A program made the position numbers and the translations under genes. Shown here in pieces: positions 15,648 to 23,685 of a DNA stretch of 64,000 nucleotides. Below the pieces are notes generated by a model that saw only the letters and a list, made by a program, of their open reading frames with translations, had not been told where the DNA came from and searched no databases. The DNA lies in the NCBI GenBank assembly GCA_002238965.1, contig MPNJ01000011.1:1-64000 (forward strand), written 5' to 3'. This stretch comes from Nitrospinae bacterium bin107. Its GTDB lineage: Bacteria > UBA8248. Position 1 is the first letter of the stretch, and every line of letters begins with the position of its first letter.

Positions 15648-17062
15648 GCGCGAAGAAATTACTGGAGGGCGTCCGCGTCGCCAACGTCGGCGTGGAGTTG
15701 TTCGCAGAAAGCCTCTCCGCGCAGAACGCCCCCGTGGTGCAGGTGGACTGGCGTCCCCCCGCCGGAGGAGATCCCGAAATGATCGAACACCTCGACCGAC
15801 TGTCGGTTTGTGATGCCGCGAACGACGACGCCATCGAGCGGCTTCAGGCCGCAAGACCCGTATGGGTGGACATCGGCTTCGCGATAGAAGACATCCCCGG
15901 CATGGGCGAGCGCACCCTCTTGCACGCAGGCCCTCCCATCACCTGGGAGCACATGTCGGGACCTCTCAAGGGCGCGATGATAGGCGCGGCGCTTCTCGAA
16001 GGCTGGGCGAACGATGCGAAGGCGGCGGAAAAATTGTGCGCGAGCGGGGAAATTTCCTTCGAGCCTTGTCACCACCACTCGACAGTGGGGCCGATGGCAG
16101 GCGTGGTCTCGCCCTCGATGCCGGTGAGCATCATCGAAAACCGTGCGCCCGAAGAACTCGGAGGCGGCGGGAGGGCCTACTGCACGCTGAACGAGGGCCT
16201 GGGCAAGGTGCTGCGTTACGGCGCGTACTCGCCGGACGTTCTGGCGCGCCTCAGATGGATGTCGGACGAACTCGCCCCCGCCCTGCGCGCGGCATTGCGT
16301 GTGACCCCTGAAGGACTGGACATCAAGAACGTCATCGCGCGCGCCCTCCAGATGGGCGATGAGGCGCACAACCGGAATGTCGCGGCCACTTCGACGGTCG
16401 CCCGCGCCCTTATGCCATACCTCGCGGAGGCGGTGAGCGATACGAAGGTAATCACCCGCGTGGCGGAATTTCTTGCGGGCAACGATCACTTCTTCCTGAA
16501 TCTCGCGATGCCGGCCGCCAAGGCGAGCCTGGACACCATGGCGGGCGTCGAGGGGTGTTCCCTGGTCTACGCCATGTCGCGCAACGGCACGGATTTCGGC
16601 ATCAGGGTCGCCGGCCTGGGGGATGCGTGGTTCACGGCGCCCGCGAAGCATCCCGTGGGGCTGTTCTTCCCCGGCTACTCGCAGGAAGACGCCAACCCGG
16701 ACATCGGCGATTCGGCCATCATGGAAACGCTCGGCGTCGGCGGCTTCGCCATGGCAGCGGCGCCCGCCATCGTCGAGTTCGTGGGCGGCTCGACGGCCGA
16801 GGCCTTCCAGGCGACGAACGAGATGTACGGCATCACCTGGGCGAGGAGCCGCGACTATACCCTGCCCGCCCTTGATTTCGCGGGCGTGCCGACCGGAATC
16901 GACGTGCGCCAGGTGATCGAGACGGGCATCTACCCCGTCATCAACACCGGCATCGCCCACCGCGAGCCGGGAATCGGACAGATAGGCGCAGGCGTTCTCC
17001 GCGCGCCCGAAGCGCCGTTTCAAAAGGCCTTCGAAGCCCTCGTCGAGAAGTATTCGGGGTAG
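15644..17062 (+). CDS. DUF1116 protein (YlbE-like carbamoyltransferase subunit)
   Basis: A 472-residue DUF1116 protein, homologous to E. coli YlbE/AllG, which partners FdrA in oxamate carbamoyltransferase. Family-like segments include ITWEHMSGPLKGAMIGA, HHHSTVGPMAGVVSPSMPV and the C-terminal VINTGIAHREPGIGQIGAG. It begins within the fdrA stop region. The third E. coli subunit (YlbF/AllH, DUF2877) is not found in this window, so this may be a two-subunit variant or the partner lies elsewhere. The last gene of the cyclase-fdrA operon. Confidence 0.9.
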   Translation: MSAKKLLEGVRVANVGVELFAESLSAQNAPVVQVDWRPPAGGDPEMIEHLDRLSVCDAANDDAIERLQAARPVWVDIGFAIEDIPGMGERTLLHAGPPITWEHMSGPLKGAMIGAALLEGWANDAKAAEKLCASGEISFEPCHHHSTVGPMAGVVSPSMPVSIIENRAPEELGGGGRAYCTLNEGLGKVLRYGAYSPDVLARLRWMSDELAPALRAALRVTPEGLDIKNVIARALQMGDEAHNRNVAATSTVARALMPYLAEAVSDTKVITRVAEFLAGNDHFFLNLAMPAAKASLDTMAGVEGCSLVYAMSRNGTDFGIRVAGLGDAWFTAPAKHPVGLFFPGYSQEDANPDIGDSAIMETLGVGGFAMAAAPAIVEFVGGSTAEAFQATNEMYGITWARSRDYTLPALDFAGVPTGIDVRQVIETGIYPVINTGIAHREPGIGQIGAGVLRAPEAPFQKAFEALVEKYSG

Positions 17063-17139
17063 CCTTTCAGGGCTGTTCAGAGCAAGAAAAAACACTCATT
17101 TTCGTTCGCGTAAAACGCTCGCTCCTCGCTTGCGTTTGA

Positions 17140-17385
17140 CTATCTTGTTCGTTCGATGAGTTCGCGCAGGGACGCCATAGACTCCTCATGCCTGCGGAGC
17201 CCTTCTTCTTCCCTGCGGCGGGATTCGGCCATCGCCTCATCGTGCTTGCCCATCGCTTCAGCGTGTTTGCGCTCAGAGTCGACTGCGCGTATTTCGGCGC
17301 CTTTCGCCATGACGCGGATGCCGTAGTAGATGAGCGCGAGGCCGCCGTAAGAGGCAATGAGGTTGAGGTATTCATACGTCGTCAT
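17140..17385 (-). CDS. Small membrane protein with coiled-coil tail, copy 3
   Basis: An 81-residue paralogue of the gene at 3-269, on the opposite strand. Starting at the conserved MTTYEYLN it has a hydrophobic stretch (ASYGGLALIYYGIRVM) about seven residues shorter than copy 1. An almost identical charged tail with KHAEAMG / KHDEAMA heptads follows, ending LIERTR. A longer frame extends upstream to 17463, but the shared MTTYE start and a GGGAGAA site just before it favour 17385. It converges on the DUF1116 gene and is next to palindromes at 17472-17637. Function unknown. Confidence 0.7.
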   Translation of the reverse strand: MTTYEYLNLIASYGGLALIYYGIRVMAKGAEIRAVDSERKHAEAMGKHDEAMAESRRREEEGLRRHEESMASLRELIERTR

Positions 17386-17471
17386 GCGTATTCTCCCAGG
17401 AGATGGGTCCCTCATTTTCCCCGTTAATTGATGACTATATGAGCCGAACGCGCGTTTCGTCAAATCCTCCT

Positions 17472-17637
17472 GTAGTGACAGCCCCTCCTCGGGGCTGTCC
17501 CGCAGGTCGCGACCTGTCCGTCCCTACCTTACCGACGAATTCCCTCAAACGCCGAGCTTGACAAGCCGTCCTCTGAATCAGGCACATCCAGATCACCGGC
17601 CTTCTTCGTCTGTCATTCCGGCATATGCCGGAATGAC
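17472..17637. repeat. REP-type palindromes upstream of the aldolase gene
   Basis: Two elements lie in this gene-free stretch. One is a compound GTAG palindrome at 17472-17527 (GACAGCCCC inverse pair plus a GGTCGCGACC core). The other is a perfect 26-bp palindrome, GTCATTCCGGCAT and its inverse, at 17612-17637. The rest of 17386-17820 shows no gene; it holds the upstream region of the aldolase. Confidence 0.75.
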
Positions 17638-17820
17638 GACGTTTTGTGATCAATACCGAAAAAAAGGTCATAACGCCCTTGTGTTTTCGCTTAGGGTTTG
17701 CGCGGCGCGTTTTGGGAGCTATGATAAAGATATCTTAAGAAGAATAAATCAACGGTGGGAAATTACCGGCCATTGGGTTCGTACTTGGTTTCGCATCGTC
17801 CTTGAAAAGGGGAGCGCATC

Positions 17821-18792
17821 ATGGAATATACGAAATCGGAAGCGAAAGCGTATTGCAGGGAACACATGACGGGCGTCTGGGCAGCCCTCACGACGCCCTT
17901 CACGCCCGGGGGTGAGCTGGACGAGGAGGGCCTTCGCCGGATCGTGAGAACCTGCATCGACGATCTGAAGATCGACGGGTTTTTCTGCAACGGGCTGATG
18001 GGAGAGTACTGGTCGCTCTCGCCGGAAGAACGCAAGCGTGTCCAGCACATCGTCTGCGAGGAGAGCCGGGGAGGCGCGCAGACCATCCCCCACACCCCGC
18101 ACATCAACATCAAAGAGGCGGTGGAACTCACGAAACACGCCGAGGAAGTCGGAGCCGATTACGCCATCATGATCAACCCGATCTACGGCGCGCACGATGA
18201 CGACGAGATTTTCCTCTACTTCAAGACCATATGCGATCAGATAGATATCGGGCTTTCACTGTTCAACCAGCCGAAGTCGGGAACCACGCTCAGCCCCGAG
18301 CTCATCGAGCGGCTGTGTACGCTCGAGAACATCTGCTGCATCAAGAACGCGGTTCCGAGCATGGCGCACCAGAGCGAAGTGCGACGCAGAGTGGGGGATG
18401 AAATCGTCGTCTGCGACCCGAACGAGGAGAACTTTCTCGTGAGCCTCCTCCACCTGGGTATGCAGGTGCACATGTCCTCGCCCGTGCCGTATCTCTTCCA
18501 GGTGCCGGGCTATACGCCGATACGCGATTACTACGAGGCGGCGATGGCGGGCGACCTGGAGAAGGCCTGGCAGATCAACTACTCGCTCGAGCCCCTTCGC
18601 ACGGTCCGCAAGAAGTATTTCACGACGGGACCGAACGGACGCACGACGGCGTACCTGAAGGAATGGTCGAGTCTGCTCGGCATGCCCGCAGGCGATCCGC
18701 GCCCGCCCATCGTGCCCCTCACGCAGCGGGAGAAGGATGAGTTCAAAAAGGACCTGGAGGCGACGGGGATACTGGATAAGGTGAAGGGGTAG
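17821..18792 (+). CDS. Dihydrodipicolinate synthase / N-acetylneuraminate lyase family protein
   Basis: A 323-residue class I aldolase-type TIM barrel. The N-terminal WAALTTPFTPGGELDEEGL is typical of the family. The Schiff-base Lys is in CIKNAVPS (about residue 178), and the Tyr region is MINPIYG. Family members cleave or form pyruvate-derived hydroxy-oxo acids (DapA, NanA, KdgA types); which one cannot be told. GGGGAG lies 7 bp before the ATG. It stands alone between palindromic repeats. No lysine-biosynthesis neighbours are present, so a catabolic aldolase or hydratase is likelier than DapA itself. Confidence 0.85.
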   Translation: MEYTKSEAKAYCREHMTGVWAALTTPFTPGGELDEEGLRRIVRTCIDDLKIDGFFCNGLMGEYWSLSPEERKRVQHIVCEESRGGAQTIPHTPHINIKEAVELTKHAEEVGADYAIMINPIYGAHDDDEIFLYFKTICDQIDIGLSLFNQPKSGTTLSPELIERLCTLENICCIKNAVPSMAHQSEVRRRVGDEIVVCDPNEENFLVSLLHLGMQVHMSSPVPYLFQVPGYTPIRDYYEAAMAGDLEKAWQINYSLEPLRTVRKKYFTTGPNGRTTAYLKEWSSLLGMPAGDPRPPIVPLTQREKDEFKKDLEATGILDKVKG

Positions 18793-18806
18793 GAACGATT
18801 GAACCT

Positions 18807-18884
18807 GTAGGGGCGGACCTGTGTGCCTCTACGAAATCATTGGCTCACGTCTGCCGTAGGGACAGGTCGCGACCCTGTCCCTAC
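18807..18884. repeat. GTAG-headed palindromes after the aldolase gene
   Basis: A GTAGGGGCGGACC half-palindrome lies at 18807. A GTAGGGACAGGTCGC palindrome with one extra base lies at 18856-18884, between two convergent genes. Confidence 0.7.
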
Positions 18885-18900
18885 CAACTCCCCCTCCTTC

Positions 18901-19776
18901 TCACGCGGCCTGCCAGATGATCACCACCATCCCGATGAACAACAAGACGGCGCCGGCCGTTTTCTGCCAGGTGATCTCCTCCTCCCCCTTGAGCCATACC
19001 CGCGCCAGCAGCAGGGAGAACAGCGGCGCCGTATAGACGATGGGGGCGATGATCGACACGTCGCCGTATTGATACGACGTGAAGTGGCAGAAAAAAGAAA
19101 GCGTGAGAATCGAGCCCGCCAGCGCGAACCCCTTCACACCCGCGCGGTTGAAGGAGAGGCGCTCGTTATCGGGCAGGAAGGGATAGAACAGGAACAGCAC
19201 GGGGATGGAAATCGCATAGGAAAGCGTGGCCCCCAGCAGCGGTTCGGGCATGATGGTGAGCGCCTGTTTTCTAATGGATGCGGCGAAGGCGAACGAGACG
19301 GCGTGGGCCATCGGCATGAGGATGAAAATCCGCCGCCAGGGTTTTTCGCCTTCCCTTTTGAGCGCCAGCAGAACGCATCCCGCGACGACGAAGAGCGTCG
19401 CGCCCAGCACCACGGCGCCCGGCCGCTCGCCGAGCCAGGCCATCGCCACGAGCGTTGAGAAAAAAGGCGTCACCGTGATGAGCGGCATGGCGCGGCCCAC
19501 CCCGATATAGCTGATGCTCAGGAACATGAGCGCCTGCGCCAATCCGGGCGCGAGCGCGCCTCCCACCAGAAACCACAGGGCGACCGGCAGCGTGAGTTCA
19601 CTCCATGATGAGAGAAAGACCGAGACTACGACCAGAACCACCGTACCGATGCTGAGCGTGATCAGGCTGCCCGTGAAGGCGCTCGTGTAGCGCATGGTTC
19701 TTCGCGCCATAACGCTGAAGACGGCGAACAGTACCGATGAGGCGAGCGCAAATAAGGAGGCCAGCAAGGGGTTCAA
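18901..19776 (-). CDS. DMT/EamA-family transporter
   Basis: A 291-residue inner-membrane transporter of the drug/metabolite superfamily with two EamA repeats and about ten hydrophobic helices. It begins MNPLLASLFALASSVLFAVF; the helix PLFSLLLARVWLKGEE lies in the second repeat. The start is TTG, with GGAG 7 bp upstream. It is the second gene of a leftward tandem pair with the gene at 19811-20686, 34 bp away, and is clearly its paralogue (both have APLFSLLLARVWL). The substrate is unknown; EamA members usually export amino acids or small metabolites. Confidence 0.88.
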   Translation of the reverse strand: MNPLLASLFALASSVLFAVFSVMARRTMRYTSAFTGSLITLSIGTVVLVVVSVFLSSWSELTLPVALWFLVGGALAPGLAQALMFLSISYIGVGRAMPLITVTPFFSTLVAMAWLGERPGAVVLGATLFVVAGCVLLALKREGEKPWRRIFILMPMAHAVSFAFAASIRKQALTIMPEPLLGATLSYAISIPVLFLFYPFLPDNERLSFNRAGVKGFALAGSILTLSFFCHFTSYQYGDVSIIAPIVYTAPLFSLLLARVWLKGEEEITWQKTAGAVLLFIGMVVIIWQAA

Positions 19777-19810
19777 AAAATTCTCCAGATTGATGCTTTT
19801 TTCATTTCGC

Positions 19811-20686
19811 CTACGCGCTCGCCAAGGCGATGATGGCCGTCCCGATAAACAGAAGAGCCGACCCGGCCCATTTCTGCCACGTCAGTTTCTCCTCCTCCCG
19901 CAGCCAGACCCGCGCGAGCAGAAGGGAGAACAAAGGAGCCGTATAACTCAAGGGCATGACGATGAACACCTCTCCATACTGAAACGCGGCGAAAAACGCG
20001 ATATACGCCACCATATTGATGAAGCCCGCGACCGTGAACCAAACAAGCCCCCTCATGTCCATCCGGAAGCGCTCGGCCTTTGGAAGGGCGGGTGCCAACA
20101 GCAAGAGCGTGGGCAGGGAGACGGCGTTCGCGATCAGCGCGCCAATGATGAAATCTCCATACAGAAGCAATCCGTAGCGCCTGGAGGTATTTACGAAGGC
20201 CATCATGAAGGCGTGCAGAAAAGGATAAATCATGTGAATCCGCCGCCAGTCGGAATCGCCCTCGGGCTTGACCGTGAGGAAAAGGCACCCGCCCGTGACG
20301 AAAAAAATGGCGATCCAGACAGCGAGGTTCGGGTGCTCCCCGAGCCAGGCGATTGCCACCAGAGTTGCGAGGAAAGGCGTTATCGTCACCAAGGGCATCG
20401 TGCGGCCCACGCCGATGGTCCTGTAGCCCATAAAAAGAAGTAACCGGCTGAAGCCCGGCGCGAAGATACCGCCCACGAAGAACCACAGCGCCGCCTCGTA
20501 CGTGAGCCCGCTCCAGTCCGAATAGACGAGAGAGAGGCCGCCCAGAATCGGAATCCCTATCGCCAGACCGATCACGGCGCCCACGTAGGGAGTGGTCGCC
20601 CCCAGAGCCTTGCGCGCGACGATGCTGAAGAAGGCGAACGAAACCGACGCCGTGAGACTCAAGGCGATGGCGAGGTGGTGATCCAA
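19811..20686 (-). CDS. DMT/EamA-family transporter, tandem paralogue
   Basis: A 291-residue EamA-type transporter, same length as its downstream neighbour. It starts at a TTG (MDHHLAIALSLTASVSFAFF) without a strong ribosome site. Shared segments include TIGVGRTMPLVTITPFLATL in this copy against YIGVGRAMPLITVTPFFSTL in the neighbour, and APLFSLLLARVWL in both. The pair probably arose by tandem duplication and may form a heteromeric or two-specificity exporter. It is the promoter-proximal gene of the pair. Confidence 0.88.
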   Translation of the reverse strand: MDHHLAIALSLTASVSFAFFSIVARKALGATTPYVGAVIGLAIGIPILGGLSLVYSDWSGLTYEAALWFFVGGIFAPGFSRLLLFMGYRTIGVGRTMPLVTITPFLATLVAIAWLGEHPNLAVWIAIFFVTGGCLFLTVKPEGDSDWRRIHMIYPFLHAFMMAFVNTSRRYGLLLYGDFIIGALIANAVSLPTLLLLAPALPKAERFRMDMRGLVWFTVAGFINMVAYIAFFAAFQYGEVFIVMPLSYTAPLFSLLLARVWLREEEKLTWQKWAGSALLFIGTAIIALASA

Positions 20687-20831
20687 GGAGAGGACTTACC
20701 GGACAGGGAATACGCGCAAGTATAAAAACCGGAGGGGAGGGTTCACGCCCGCGCACCTTCGTCAATGGCTGCCGGCTGCGTCCACCGCATCTCGAACACC
20801 CCTGGTTTCAACAAGGGCCGCGCGCAAAATC

Positions 20832-21344
20832 TCAACAGCCCGCTTTATTGCACTTGACGCACTCGACGATGTTGTCCGGCTCGCTCGGCCTGGAGGAGTT
20901 TTTGACATCGTAGCCCTCCATCTTCCCGTCGCCGAACAAGCCGATGAGCATACGCCCGTCATCGAGGATGATGTAATCCCCAATCAAAACTCTTCCGGTG
21001 GCTTCATTACGGGCGGCCCGCCGGTAAATGTTCCGTGTCTTGATTTTATGGTTGCAAGAGGACGCGTACCGGACTCCATTCTTCAGTGTGTGGACATTCC
21101 CGTCCACGATTTCCGTCTGCGTTACGCGCTCGCCTCCGGAAGCCCAGCCGTCCATGAAGGTAACTCTCTGGATTCCGTCTTCACCCACGGCGAAGGATAT
21201 TTTCACGTAGCGGGTATTGCCGCAAATCCATTCACCGATCATCGCCGGGTTGCACTCGGCGACGGGCTCGGCGGCGGACGCGCCCCCGGCAGGAACGATG
21301 AAGACGAGTGATAGAAGCAACGTTTTCAGGATGTAATAAAACAT
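20832..21344 (-). CDS. Exported protein of unknown function
   Basis: A 170-residue protein with a signal peptide (YILKTLLLSLVFIVPAGGASA, cut after about residue 25) and no lipobox. The mature part has beta-like segments (TRYVKISFAVG, IQRVTFMDGW, VLIGDYIILDDGRMLIGLFG) and ends in a Cys-rich tail, CVKCNKAGC. Cys also occurs in AECNPAM and EWICG. This suggests disulfides or metal binding in the periplasm. I recognise no family. GGAGG lies 6 bp before the ATG. It stands alone on the minus strand. Confidence 0.7.
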   Translation of the reverse strand: MFYYILKTLLLSLVFIVPAGGASAAEPVAECNPAMIGEWICGNTRYVKISFAVGEDGIQRVTFMDGWASGGERVTQTEIVDGNVHTLKNGVRYASSCNHKIKTRNIYRRAARNEATGRVLIGDYIILDDGRMLIGLFGDGKMEGYDVKNSSRPSEPDNIVECVKCNKAGC

Positions 21345-21639
21345 GAACGCCTCCCCGTGAACTTCAAGTTTCGCGAAATTCTACACCACGCCGGTGAAAA
21401 GCGCCGCTCGCATTCCGGCATATATCGGGGCGTCTCTCGGGATGGCGGTTGGCCGGGATCGCTCGAGAGTCAAGGGAAGCGTGGGGCGGGATGTCAGCCC
21501 CCTTTGCATGTACCCGGAGCGTCATGCGGATCTGACCCCTCTTCGCCTCGGTCCGCGCGCAGGGAGCCGGCCCACGGCGTAAGCGGCTGGCATTTTGATC
21601 CGGGATGAGGTATATTTCTTCCAGAATGGAGGAAAGATA

Positions 21640-22263
21640 ATGGCGACGAGCATTGCGGACCGGGCCATGTCGGCGAACGAGGCGGCCTGCGTCACCGGCG
21701 TGCCCCTGAAACAAGTGCACCGCATCATCGACTCGGGCCTCCTGGGCGCCGCCGCGAAAAGCCGCAAGGGCTCCCGCTTCGTCCTTTACGACGGCTTGGT
21801 GGGCCTCAAGCTCGCTCACGAGACGACGGACACCCTCACCCTCGACGGACGCCGTCGGCTCGTGCGCTATCTTCTCGAGAATCCGAAGGCCGGGGCGGCC
21901 CGTGAAAACAACGTGTCCGTCGACGTGCGGCCCATGAAGGGGCAAGTGCGCAGAGGGCTTTCCAGGCTCGCGAGGGCGCGCAAGATGATCGCGGCCGATG
22001 AGGCCGTACTCTCCGGCGCAGCGTGCATCAAGGGAACCCGCATTCCCGCTCATGATATCGCCGAAATGCTCGCCAACGGCGACGGCGTGGACGCCGTTCG
22101 CGCGGCTTACCCCTCCCTCGCGGAGGCCCAGATCGAAGCCGCCGCCCTCTATGCCCGGGCCTACCCACGCCGCGGCCGCCCCCGTCGAGGGCCCTTCTGG
22201 CGCAGCCGAAAACCGATCATATCGAGCGAGGTCGATTTGCGGGAGCTGCCTCCGAGCCGGTGA
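21640..22263 (+). CDS. DUF433-type antitoxin with N-terminal helix-turn-helix
   Basis: A 207-residue putative antitoxin. The N-terminal part (SANEAACVTGVPLKQVHRII, then a wing-like region) looks like a MerR-type DNA-binding domain. The C-terminal DUF433 segment contains ACIKGTRIPAHDIAEML and ends ALYARAYPRRGRPRRG, the family hallmark. ATG at 21640 has GGAGG just upstream and is preferred over an earlier in-frame ATG at 21595. It overlaps the next gene (GTGA, 4 bp). This type II arrangement, DUF433 followed by a DUF5615 PIN-like toxin, is common and usually autoregulated. Confidence 0.82.
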   Translation: MATSIADRAMSANEAACVTGVPLKQVHRIIDSGLLGAAAKSRKGSRFVLYDGLVGLKLAHETTDTLTLDGRRRLVRYLLENPKAGAARENNVSVDVRPMKGQVRRGLSRLARARKMIAADEAVLSGAACIKGTRIPAHDIAEMLANGDGVDAVRAAYPSLAEAQIEAAALYARAYPRRGRPRRGPFWRSRKPIISSEVDLRELPPSR

Positions 22264-22649
22264 AGTTTCTCATCGACGAATGTCTTAGCCCCACGCTCGC
22301 GGCCATCGCCCGAAAACGGGGGTTTCCGGAATCGACGCACGTGAGTTGGCTCGGGTTGAGGTCCCGGAAGGACTGGCTCCTCGTCCGGCGCGCGATCCGG
22401 GACGGATACGTGCTCGTAACGAACGATACGACGGATTTCGCTCCGCTGATGGAGCGGGAGCGCCGCCATCCCGGCTTGATCTGCATAAACGTGGCGCACA
22501 GCCTCATGAGCCTCGGTGTGCAAACGAACCTGTTCGAGCACGCCCTGGTTCAATTGGCGGAGGTCGACCTCGCCGGTCAGGTCCTCGAAATTACGTTGAG
22601 AACCGACCATATGGTTCGTGTGGACAGATACGTTACAGGAGTCCGGTGA
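22260..22649 (+). CDS. DUF5615 PIN-like toxin
   Basis: A 129-residue protein of the DUF5615/Mut7-C-like PIN group, starting at GTG. Acidic residues expected for the nuclease site are in FLIDECLSP (about residues 3-11) and VLVTNDTTDFAPL (about 51-63). The start overlaps the antitoxin stop by 4 bp, so the two are translationally coupled. It is slightly longer than many family members (about 110-120). It is probably an RNase toxin held by the DUF433 protein; activity is inferred from family. Confidence 0.82.
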   Translation: MKFLIDECLSPTLAAIARKRGFPESTHVSWLGLRSRKDWLLVRRAIRDGYVLVTNDTTDFAPLMERERRHPGLICINVAHSLMSLGVQTNLFEHALVQLAEVDLAGQVLEITLRTDHMVRVDRYVTGVR

Positions 22650-22660
22650 CCGCCCCGCAT

Positions 22661-22836
22661 GCGCTCCCCCTAGAAATAATCTTTCGCCCGGCCTGACGGG
22701 CGGCGTCCATTCGCACTCGCCGAACGGGCCGTCGCCGTTTTCCGAAACGTAGGCGATGCGGTTGTCGTTCACGCTCTCGCCTATCAGCGTTCGGTGCAGC
22801 CAGTCGAGAATGTACGGGCGGTTGTCCATGCCACCG
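22661..22836 (-). pseudogene. Duplicated 3' end of the alpha/beta hydrolase gene
   Basis: Read leftward it encodes GGMDNRPYILDWLHRTLIGE, then DGPFGECEWTPPVRPGE and a stop. This is nearly the same as the C-terminus of the hydrolase at 23686-24906. The similarity starts with the shared GCGCTCCCCCTAGAAAT after the stop and runs about 175 bp. Catalytic residues and start are absent. The intact and fragment copies flank the RHH/PIN module. Confidence 0.85.
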
Positions 22837-22989
22837 AAATCCGCCGCTCGCATTCCGGCATATATCGGGGCGTCCGCCGGTGCGGCGGGAAGCCAAGATC
22901 ATTCAGCAGGCGGAAATTTGACGGCAGCAACAAGTTTCCATAATATAGGCGCATATACGCTTATGTGTATATACACAGGAGATTGCCTG

Positions 22990-23226
22990 ATGACTCGATG
23001 GAACCTTTCCATCCCCGAAGAAACCGACCGCACTGTCCGTACCTATCTGGCTCGAAACGGCGGCAAGAAGGGGGACCTCTCCCGGTTCGTGGACGAAGCC
23101 GTGCGCCGACGCGTTCTGGAACTCACCGTGAGCCGGGTCAAGGAGCGCAACGCCCGATACGACCAGGGGGAACTTCTCGATCTGATCGACGAGGAAGTGG
23201 ACGCCGCGCGTGCGGGTCGTTCTTGA
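22990..23226 (+). CDS. Ribbon-helix-helix-type antitoxin
   Basis: A 78-residue small protein beginning MTRWNLSIPEETDRTVRTYL. A short strand is followed by helices with GGKKGDLSRFVDEAVRRRV, as in ribbon-helix-helix antitoxins. The acidic C-terminal tail (LLDLIDEEVDAARAG) would bind the toxin. ATG at 22990 follows AGGAGATTGCCTG. It overlaps the PIN-domain gene by 17 bp. This is the second toxin-antitoxin module within 2 kb and belongs to a different family from the first. Confidence 0.8.
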   Translation: MTRWNLSIPEETDRTVRTYLARNGGKKGDLSRFVDEAVRRRVLELTVSRVKERNARYDQGELLDLIDEEVDAARAGRS

Positions 23227-23626
23227 CACCAACGTCCTGATCAGCGCGTTGATCACCAGCGGAACCCCGCCGGACGGGTTGTATCGGGCATGGCTGCGGG
23301 GCGAGATAGAACTCGTAACGTCCACCGCGCAAATCGCCGAGATAACCGATGTCGTCTCGTGGCCTCGCTTGCAAAAATTTATCGACGCCGATGAAGCAGA
23401 GGATATTCTGGACAACATCGACAGCTACGCCTTCGTCCTCGACGATCCGCCGCAGGTAAACCTCTCCCCCGATCCAAGGGACAATCCTATCCTTGCGGCG
23501 GCAATCGCCGGCGATGCTGACCTAATCATCTCCGGAGACAAAAAACACCTACTCGGTCTCGCAGAGATCGAAGGAATTCCCATCGTGACCGCTCGTAAAG
23601 CACTGGAGCTTATCCGCGGCGAATAA
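23210..23626 (+). CDS. PIN-domain toxin (COG1569 type)
   Basis: A 138-residue PIN nuclease. The N-terminal VVLDTNVLISALI carries the first catalytic Asp, a Glu lies in QIAEITDVV, and the second acidic cluster is SPDPRDNPILAAAI...ADLIISGDKKHL (about residues 85-115). This matches the TIGR00305 'putative toxin component, PIN family'. It starts at GTG inside the antitoxin's last codons, implying coupled translation. It converges on the hydrolase gene. Confidence 0.87.
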   Translation: MRVVLDTNVLISALITSGTPPDGLYRAWLRGEIELVTSTAQIAEITDVVSWPRLQKFIDADEAEDILDNIDSYAFVLDDPPQVNLSPDPRDNPILAAAIAGDADLIISGDKKHLLGLAEIEGIPIVTARKALELIRGE

Positions 23627-23685
23627 CGCCGCATACATCTGTGCCGATGGCGTAGGGCAATCATCCGCCCAGAATTGCGCTCCCC

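Larger units (their letters stand above)
21402..22874. repeat. 33-bp direct repeat bordering a toxin-antitoxin module
   Basis: The 33-bp string beginning CGCCGCTCGCATTCCGGCAT occurs at 21402-21434 and, identically, at 22842-22874, exactly 1440 bp apart in direct orientation. Its GCATTCCGGCATAT core is a degenerate half of the palindrome seen at 17612-17637. The DUF433/DUF5615 module lies between the copies. Confidence 0.75.

Noticed and set aside
17821-18792. DapA of lysine biosynthesis
   Set aside because: The fold and Schiff-base Lys fit the superfamily, but there are no lysine genes nearby and the sequence has family-divergent segments, so the specific name was not used.
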